DNA of 12,268 nt from an uncultured Oscillospiraceae bacterium (lineage in GTDB: Bacteria > Bacillota > Clostridia > Oscillospirales > Oscillospiraceae): assembly GCA_910588135.1 (NCBI GenBank), contig CAJUOT010000068.1:1-12268 (forward strand). The letters are read 5' to 3'. Under the pieces are notes generated by a model. It was not told the DNA's origin and ran no database searches. It was given only the letters and a program-made list of their open reading frames with translations. The position numbers and the translations under genes are program-made. Numbering within the stretch: position 1 is the first letter of the stretch; every line of letters begins with the position of its first letter. Below are positions 7,802 through 12,268 of this stretch, in pieces.

Positions 7802-8358
7802 CAGTCCACGTTGGGGCTGGCGCGCATGGCCAGGATAGTGCGGCCGATCAGGTCGTCCAGTTCCCAGCCCAGCATTTCCGCGCCCTTCTGGATCACCTCC
7901 CGGGAGCACCCGGCGGCAAACTTCTTATCCTTGAACTTCTTCTTCAGCGACTTGACCTCCAGGTCGGACACACTCTTGGAGGGCCGCATCATGGCCGCCG
8001 CCCCGATGAGGCCGGTGAGCTCGTCCACCGCGAAGAGCACCTTCTCCATCTGGTGCTCCGGCGCGATGTCCACGCACTCCCCGTAGCCGTGGCTGGCGGT
8101 GGCGTGGATCACGGACTGGTCGATGTCCCGCTCCCGCATAAGCTCCTGGCTCCTGACGCAGTGCTCGTCCGGCCAGCGCTCGAAGTCCAGGTCGTGGAGG
8201 ATGCCCACGGCCTCCCAGAAATCGGCGTCCCCGCCGTAGCCCAGCTCCTGGGCGAACCAGCGCATCACGTCGCCCACGGTGCGGGCGTGTTTGCGGTGGA
8301 AATCGCCCTCGTTGAATTCACATACCAGTTCCCATGCCTGCTCAGGGGTGGGGATCAT
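7801..8358 (-). CDS. HD-domain metal-dependent hydrolase
   Basis: The 185-residue protein has the HD-domain arrangement of metal-dependent phosphohydrolases. H24 in KHARTVGDVM, the H55-D56 pair in GILHDLDFE, a histidine pair in HATASHGYGE, and an aspartate in VDELTGLI are the expected metal ligands. Such single-domain HDIG-like proteins hydrolyse phosphate esters or nucleotides, but the substrate here cannot be told. A lysine-rich helix (KSLKKKFKDKKF) is conspicuous in the C-terminal part. The ATG at 8358 is chosen because an AAAGGAGAGG site lies 5-14 bases upstream; another in-frame ATG 12 codons earlier has no such site. It lies 49 bases after the GNAT gene and overlaps trmO by one base, so it is probably the middle gene of a three-gene operon. 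Confidence 0.88.
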   Translation of the reverse strand: MIPTPEQAWELVCEFNEGDFHRKHARTVGDVMRWFAQELGYGGDADFWEAVGILHDLDFERWPDEHCVRSQELMRERDIDQSVIHATASHGYGECVDIAPEHQMEKVLFAVDELTGLIGAAAMMRPSKSVSDLEVKSLKKKFKDKKFAAGCSREVIQKGAEMLGWELDDLIGRTILAMRASPNVD

Positions 8359-8407
8359 AAAAACCTCTCCTTTATCTGAATTTGATGGAATCATTTAGCT
8401 GCCGGGC

Positions 8408-9007
8408 TTAACGTCTCCGCGCGTCCCTGTGAAAAAAGTACCCCAGATTGATCCTTACCTCCCGCCTGCCGATATCATTGTTTGTGTAACAGCACGTATC
8501 AAACCCAATCAGCTCAAATCCCTCGTGAAGATAGAAGCCAATCGCGTTCGTATTGCAGGATTGCGTTTCCAGAATGACGGCGCGCCGGTTCTGACTTACG
8601 GCAGCTTCTTTTGCTTTATCCATCAGCCTCTTTCCGATTCCCTGATGGCGAAGTTCCTCGGACACCCATAATTCTGTGACCATAAGCCTGTTTGACCATT
8701 CCTCCGGGCACACTTCAACGCAGGCCAGCAAATCTCCATCCGCGCCGACAACGCCAAAGGCTTCCGCTTTCTCCCAATGATCCTGATATAGGGAATCCGG
8801 GAAATCATACTCTTCAGGCGTATGAACGATCTCCTCTTCCGCCTGTTTCCTGGTCAGGGAAACGACACATCCGCCGCTGTCCAGCGGATGCATTTCCAAG
8901 TCATAGTAGCTGTCGCTTCTCGTCACCATCGGTATGACCGTGCCTTTCCACTTTTCCCTTGGCAGCGCTATGATTTCGTTTCTGTCATTTGTCATCTTCT
9001 TTTCCAT
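8408..9007 (-). CDS. GNAT-family N-acetyltransferase
   Basis: The 199-residue protein transfers an acetyl group from acetyl-CoA to an amine. The GNAT domain fills the C-terminal two thirds. Motif A is LWVSEELRHQGIGKRLMDKA, with the pyrophosphate-binding R120-HQGIG-K126 loop, followed by a beta strand VILETQ and motif B around N152, with FYLHEGFELIGF. The LETQ--N--AIGFY--GF order resembles streptothricin acetyltransferase-like and RimI-like members, but the acceptor is unknown and I do not claim resistance. The ATG at 9007 follows GGAGG with a 7-base gap and a strong extended -10 promoter; the longer in-frame reading starting at 9211 would overlap that promoter and the divergent one. GC in a sampled 60 bases is about 50%, lower than the genes on either side. 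Confidence 0.87.
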   Translation of the reverse strand: MEKKMTNDRNEIIALPREKWKGTVIPMVTRSDSYYDLEMHPLDSGGCVVSLTRKQAEEEIVHTPEEYDFPDSLYQDHWEKAEAFGVVGADGDLLACVEVCPEEWSNRLMVTELWVSEELRHQGIGKRLMDKAKEAAVSQNRRAVILETQSCNTNAIGFYLHEGFELIGFDTCCYTNNDIGRREVRINLGYFFHRDARRR

Positions 9008-9043
9008 AAGCAAGCCTCCATAAATCCCGGCTATCGGCTTCGA

Positions 9044-9072
9044 ATTATACCATATCCCCCGGCATGGCGCAA
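9044..9072 (-). promoter_or_regulatory. Promoter of the GNAT-HD-trmO operon (TTGCGC-17-TATAAT)
   Basis: On the - strand, TTGCGC (9072-9067) and a consensus TATAAT (9049-9044) are 17 bases apart, with TG one base before the -10. Transcription should start near 9037, leaving a leader of about 30 bases. It is the strongest-looking -10 in the window. Confidence 0.8.
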
Positions 9073-9140
9073 GATGCAGATTGGAGCGCTGCCGGAAGCG
9101 CCCTCCTGCGGCGCGAACGGCAGACGGCGGCATTTCCCCG

Positions 9141-9169
9141 TTGACTTTCCCCGCCGAAAACAGTACAAT
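9141..9169 (+). promoter_or_regulatory. Promoter of the cysteine desulfurase gene (TTGACT-17-TACAAT)
   Basis: TTGACT (9141-9146) and TACAAT (9164-9169) are exactly 17 bases apart. The predicted start is near 9176, about 34 bases before the ATG. It is divergent from the GNAT promoter, with 68 bases (9073-9140) between their -35 elements; I see no clear operator in that gap. Confidence 0.78.
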
Positions 9170-9209
9170 ACAAGGACTGTCATCCAATGCTTTTGAGAGG
9201 AGCGCCGCC

Positions 9210-10349
9210 ATGAACGACCTGATCTACTTTGACTACGCCGCCACCACCCCCGTCAAACAGGAGGCCATGGACGCCATGGCGGACGCCCTCCGGCACTTCG
9301 GCAACCCCTCCTCCCGCTACGAATACGCCCGGCAGGCCGCCCAGCAGGTGAAGGAAAACCGGGCGGCCATCGCCCAGGCCTTCGGCTGCGCCCCCGCCGA
9401 GCTGTATTTCACCTCCTGCGGCACGGAGAGCGACAACTGGGCCCTCCGCCGGGGGGCGGAACTGAACCGCAGGCGCGGCAGGCATATCGTCACCACCGCC
9501 ATCGAGCACGCCGCGGTGCTGGAGACCTGCAAGGATTTGGAGCGGGAGGGGTACGAGGTCACCTATTTGAAGCCAGACCGGGCGGGGCGGGTCACGGCGG
9601 GGCAGCTTGCCGCCGCCCTGCGGCCGGACACCGCCCTGGTGTCCATGATGCTGGTGAACAACGAGACGGGCGTGGTCCTGCCCGTAGCGGACTGCGTGAA
9701 AGCCGTGAAAGCCTTTGACTCCGCCATTCTGTTCCACTGCGACGCGGTTCAGGGTTTTTTGAAGGTCCCCCAGCCGTTGGCAAAATTGGGCGCCGATTTG
9801 GTGGCCGTCAGCGGCCACAAGGTGGGCGCGCCCAAGGGGATCGGTGCGCTGTACGTCAAAAAGGGGGTGCGCCTGCGCCCGTGGCTCACCGGGGGCGGGC
9901 AGGAGGACGGCCTGCGCTCCGGCACCGAGGCCACGGCGCAGATCGCCAGCTTCGGGGCCGCCGTTCGGGCCGCCGCGGCGGAACCAAACCGCCTGGAGCG
10001 GACCGCCGCCATCAAGGAGTACACATTGCGCCAGCTGAAGGCCGCTCTGCCCAGGCTGGAAGTCATCTCCGCCGGGGACGCCCCCCATATCTGCGCGGTC
10101 ACCCTCCCCGGCTACAAGAGTGAGGTGGTGGTCCGGGTGCTGGGGGACCGGGGGGTGTGCGTCTCCTCCGGCTCCGCCTGCCACAAGGGGAAGCCCAGCC
10201 ATGTGTTCGCCGCCATGGGCCTGCCCAAGCCCTGGCTGGACGGGGCGCTGCGGCTTTCCTTCTCGCCGGAGTCCGCCGCGGAGGAGGCGGACGCGCTGGT
10301 CCGCGCCCTCAGGGACGCGGCGGACAGCCTGTTCCCCACCTTATCATAA
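9210..10349 (+). CDS. Cysteine desulfurase, class V aminotransferase fold (NifS/IscS-like)
   Basis: This pyridoxal-phosphate enzyme converts cysteine to alanine and carries the sulfur as a persulfide for iron-sulfur clusters, thiolated tRNA or cofactors. The 379-residue product has all key residues: YFDYAATTP start, H100 in IEHAAVL, NNETG, D178 and Q181 in HCDAVQ, the cofactor lysine K204 in SGHK, and the sulfur-carrying cysteine C324 in SSGSAC. The loop around C324 is short, as in the IscS/NifS group rather than SufS. The ATG at 9210 follows AGAGGAG and the promoter just upstream; an in-frame ATG at 9081 would start before the promoter. There is no IscU, SufU, MnmA or ThiI gene beside it, so the sulfur acceptor cannot be assigned. 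A MATE exporter follows 41 bases later without a terminator between them. Confidence 0.93.
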   Translation: MNDLIYFDYAATTPVKQEAMDAMADALRHFGNPSSRYEYARQAAQQVKENRAAIAQAFGCAPAELYFTSCGTESDNWALRRGAELNRRRGRHIVTTAIEHAAVLETCKDLEREGYEVTYLKPDRAGRVTAGQLAAALRPDTALVSMMLVNNETGVVLPVADCVKAVKAFDSAILFHCDAVQGFLKVPQPLAKLGADLVAVSGHKVGAPKGIGALYVKKGVRLRPWLTGGGQEDGLRSGTEATAQIASFGAAVRAAAAEPNRLERTAAIKEYTLRQLKAALPRLEVISAGDAPHICAVTLPGYKSEVVVRVLGDRGVCVSSGSACHKGKPSHVFAAMGLPKPWLDGALRLSFSPESAAEEADALVRALRDAADSLFPTLS

Positions 10350-10390
10350 CCGCCGCCCAGCGGACGGCGAAGCAAAGGAGCATCCTTCCC

Positions 10391-11791
10391 ATGTTCAAGC
10401 TATTCCGGCGGGAGCCGGGCTTCTACCCCAAGCTGCTGTCCCTGGCCCTGCCCATCCTGCTGCAAAACCTCATCACCAACTCCCTGGGGCTGGTGGACAC
10501 CTTCATGGTGGGCACCATGGGGGAGGCCCCCCTGGCGGGCGTCACCCTGGCCAACATCCCCGTATTCGTGGTGCAGCTGATGATGTTCGGCATCCAGAGC
10601 GGCTCCTCCGTCCTCATCAGCCAGTACCGGGGCAAGGGGGACCTGCGGGCCATCAACCGGGTGATGGGCATCGGTATGTACGCCGCCGGGGCCATCGGGC
10701 TGGCCTTTGCCCTCGTCATGGGCTTCCTCCCCACCCAGTTCATGTCCCTGTTTGGCAACGACGCCCAGGTCATCGCCACCGCCGCCCGGTACGCCCGGAT
10801 TGTGGGCTGGTCCTATTTCTTCGACAGCTTCACCCAGGTTTACATCGGCGTCCACCGGGCCATGGGCAACCCCAACCGGGGGCTGGTCATTCTGGGCGCG
10901 TCCATGGCCGCCAACACCTTCCTCAACTGGGTGTTCATCTTCGGCAACCTGGGCGCTCCCCGGCTGGCCGAGCAGGGCGCGGCCCTGGCCACCCTGCTGG
11001 CCCGGGCGCTGTCCTGCGCCATCGCCGCGGTCTGGGCCGTCCGGGACAAGCGCTTCAAGCTGGACCCCGCCCTTCTCTTCCGCCCCGGCGGAGAGATGGC
11101 CCGGCGCTTTGTCCGCTTCTCCACCCCGGTGATGTGCAACGAGACCTTCTGGGGCCTGGGCACCTCCCTCTTCCCCACCATCATGGGCCATATGGAGGGC
11201 TCCAAGGAGATTCTGGCCGCCTACGCCATCGCCGGCAACATCACCAACCTGTGTACCGTGGGGGTGTTCGCCATCTCGGGCACCGCCGCCATCCTCATCG
11301 GCCAGGAGATCGGCTCCGGCCACGCCGACCAGGTGTGGTCGCTGGGGGCGCTGCTCAACCTGCTGGCCTTCCTGTTCGGCGGGGCGGCGGGGCTGCTCTT
11401 CCTGGGGGCGCTGCACCTCCTCATCGTCCCCTTCCTGTACCCGGTGTTCCACGATATGTCCGCCGCCGCCCAGGATATCTGCACCATGATGCTCACCGTG
11501 GTGTTTGTCATGATGCCCCTGCGCTCCTTTGAGTGCACCAACATCGTGGGGGTGCTCCGGGGCGGCGGAGATGTGCGCATGGCCACCCTCATCGACCTCA
11601 CCCCCCTGTGGGCGGTGGCCCTGCCCCTGGCCGCGCTGTCCGGGCTGGTGTTCAAAATCGGCATCTTCTGGGTCTACCTGTCCATGATGAGTGAAAACGT
11701 GGTGAAGGCGGTGCTGAGCACCCGCCGGTTCCTCAGCGGCAAGTGGATCAACGATGTCACCATCTCCGTCCGCCCTGGTGCGGAGACATGA
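10391..11791 (+). CDS. MATE-family multidrug/toxin efflux transporter
   Basis: The 466-residue inner-membrane protein has the length and layout of MATE exporters, which push cationic drugs or metabolites out using a sodium or proton gradient. Twelve hydrophobic segments in two halves can be traced. The first helix begins FYPKLLSLALPILLQNLI, followed by the family segment GLVDTFMVGTMGEAPLAGVTLAN; the second half begins around RRFVRFSTPVMCNETFWGLG. The VDTFMVG and LAGV stretch is a frequent MATE signature, and an SVLISQYRGKGD loop after helix 2 is also typical. The ATG at 10391 follows AAAGGAG with a 10-base gap; in-frame starts further upstream would overlap the desulfurase. It is probably cotranscribed with that gene. 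The exported substrate is not predictable from sequence. Confidence 0.93.
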   Translation: MFKLFRREPGFYPKLLSLALPILLQNLITNSLGLVDTFMVGTMGEAPLAGVTLANIPVFVVQLMMFGIQSGSSVLISQYRGKGDLRAINRVMGIGMYAAGAIGLAFALVMGFLPTQFMSLFGNDAQVIATAARYARIVGWSYFFDSFTQVYIGVHRAMGNPNRGLVILGASMAANTFLNWVFIFGNLGAPRLAEQGAALATLLARALSCAIAAVWAVRDKRFKLDPALLFRPGGEMARRFVRFSTPVMCNETFWGLGTSLFPTIMGHMEGSKEILAAYAIAGNITNLCTVGVFAISGTAAILIGQEIGSGHADQVWSLGALLNLLAFLFGGAAGLLFLGALHLLIVPFLYPVFHDMSAAAQDICTMMLTVVFVMMPLRSFECTNIVGVLRGGGDVRMATLIDLTPLWAVALPLAALSGLVFKIGIFWVYLSMMSENVVKAVLSTRRFLSGKWINDVTISVRPGAET

Positions 11792-11821
11792 GCCCCGCCG
11801 GAAATTTTTTGAAATGGGGTG

Positions 11822-11850
11822 TTGCATTTGCCCGCCCCGTGTGCTACGAT
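11822..11850 (+). promoter_or_regulatory. Promoter of the Cys/His-rich protein gene (TTGCAT-17-TACGAT)
   Basis: TTGCAT (11822-11827) and TACGAT (11845-11850) are 17 bases apart, with TG one base before the -10. It is strikingly like the rpmE promoter, sharing TTGCATTT-CCCGCC from the -35 into the spacer and an upstream CGGAAAT followed by a T or A run. The predicted start is near 11857. Confidence 0.7.
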
Positions 11851-11904
11851 GGCAACAGCCGCAGAATCATCTTTTCGCAGCTTTGTGATGGAGGTAGACG
11901 TATC

Positions 11905-12268
11905 ATGTCCTTGAAAAAGCTTTTCACCTGCGCGTTGGCCGCCGCCTGCGCCCTCTCCCTGCTGGTTCCCGCCGCCTTTGCCCACGGCGGCTGCCACGGG
12001 CGTTCCGCCCGCCGCGCCGCCCAGCCCTGCGCCGTGGAGGACTGCACCCTCGCCGGCTGGCACTACCACGGCCGGACGCTGTACTGCGGCCATACCCACG
12101 GCAGCGGCCATGGCCTGTGCGACGGCTCCTGCGCTCCCCTGTGTGAAGTGGACGGCTGCACCCTGGCCGGCCGCCATGTGCACGACGGCGTGACCTACTG
12201 CGGCGCCAGCCACGCCTGCGGCTGGTGCGACGGCAGCTGTCCGTTTTACCAGACCTCCGGCGGCGCCT
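11905..12268 (+). CDS. Secreted Cys/His-rich tandem-repeat protein, 3' end outside the window
   Basis: The frame is open from the ATG at 11905 to the window end (121 codons), so the C terminus is missing. A signal peptide is clear: MSLKKLF, a hydrophobic core with LAAACALSLLVPAA, and likely cleavage after AFA at residue 26. The mature part is packed with cysteine and histidine in two repeats. Repeat 1 has C42, C47, H53, H55, C61, H63, H65, H69, C72, C76; repeat 2 has C80, C85, H91, H93, C99, H103, C105, C108, C112. The shared pattern is C-x4-C-x(3)-AG-x-H-x-H-x5-C-G, then CDGSC. This spacing suggests metal binding or disulfide-linked knots outside the membrane; neither is proven. The start follows GGAGGT with a 9-base gap and its own promoter. 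I do not recognise a named family. Confidence 0.8.
   Translation, partial: MSLKKLFTCALAAACALSLLVPAAFAHGGCHGRSARRAAQPCAVEDCTLAGWHYHGRTLYCGHTHGSGHGLCDGSCAPLCEVDGCTLAGRHVHDGVTYCGASHACGWCDGSCPFYQTSGGA
12028..12240 (+). repeat. Two tandem Cys/His repeats in the secreted protein
   Basis: Unit 1 covers codons 42-76 (12028-12132) and unit 2 covers codons 80-112 (12142-12240). Equivalent residues are 38 apart in the first two thirds (C42/C80, C61/C99) and 36 apart at the end (C72/C108), so unit 1 carries two extra residues in the Gly/His loop. CTLAG and CDGSC are identical in both. More copies may follow beyond the window. Confidence 0.8.

Noticed and set aside
7802..7909. Longer start for trmO
   Set aside because: The extra 36 residues do not resemble the family and would overlap the HD gene by over 100 bases; the ATG at 7801 forms a natural TGATG coupling.
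8408..9007. Calling the GNAT gene a streptothricin-resistance gene
   Set aside because: Similarity is limited to common GNAT motifs and the LETQ segment; that does not fix the substrate.
9083..9106. Inverted repeat between the two divergent promoters
   Set aside because: The arms pair only as two 4-bp blocks with a 2-base bulge, which is expected often in such GC-rich DNA.
10400..11827. A 475-codon open frame on the - strand opposite the MATE gene
   Set aside because: It is a shadow of a GC-rich gene: composition is dominated by Gly, His, Gln and Ala with no domain pattern, while the + strand frame is a clear MATE transporter.

Overview
The window is a GC-rich, tightly packed bacterial chromosome segment. 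Strong AGGAGG-type ribosome binding sites, an AddA-type helicase-nuclease, an L31 of the four-cysteine type and the overall codon style suggest a high-GC member of the Firmicutes/Bacillota, probably an Oscillospiraceae-like gut clostridium (Flavonifractor/Lawsonibacter/Pseudoflavonifractor type). That placement is inference from style, not from a marker comparison. Nothing points to a prophage, transposon, CRISPR array, rRNA or tRNA.

Left part, + strand (1-6297): the C-terminal nine tenths of addA (recombinational repair) enters from the left edge. It is followed by rpmE (ribosomal protein L31), which has its own promoter, a 5' leader and a near-perfect terminator. Next come a flavin-reductase-like FMN protein whose stop overlaps the GTG start of a zinc metallo-beta-lactamase-fold hydrolase, and then hflX, the ribosome-splitting GTPase. 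A GC-rich hairpin at 6331-6357 separates hflX from a convergent gene.

Middle part, - strand (9007-6435): a probable operon runs leftward in the order GNAT acetyltransferase, HD-domain hydrolase, trmO (tRNA t6A37 N6-methylation). The last two share one base at TGATG. Below it lies a separately promoted gene for a small secreted protein of an uncharacterised family, with a perfect 8-1-8 palindrome just downstream of its predicted transcription start.

Right part, + strand (9141-12268): a divergent promoter region (9008-9209) drives the GNAT operon leftward and, rightward, a class V cysteine desulfurase followed by a MATE-family exporter. At the right edge a further promoter drives a secreted Cys/His-rich protein with tandem 36-38-residue repeats. 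That gene is cut by the window end and is the most novel-looking item here.

The housekeeping genes (repair, translation, tRNA modification, sulfur transfer) are strongly GC-rich. Three genes (the MBL hydrolase, the secreted protein and the GNAT protein) are visibly AT-richer, which suggests separate histories. I see no single new multi-gene defence or metabolic system. The novel candidates are the repeat protein, the secreted protein with its palindrome, and the overlapping flavin-reductase/hydrolase pair.
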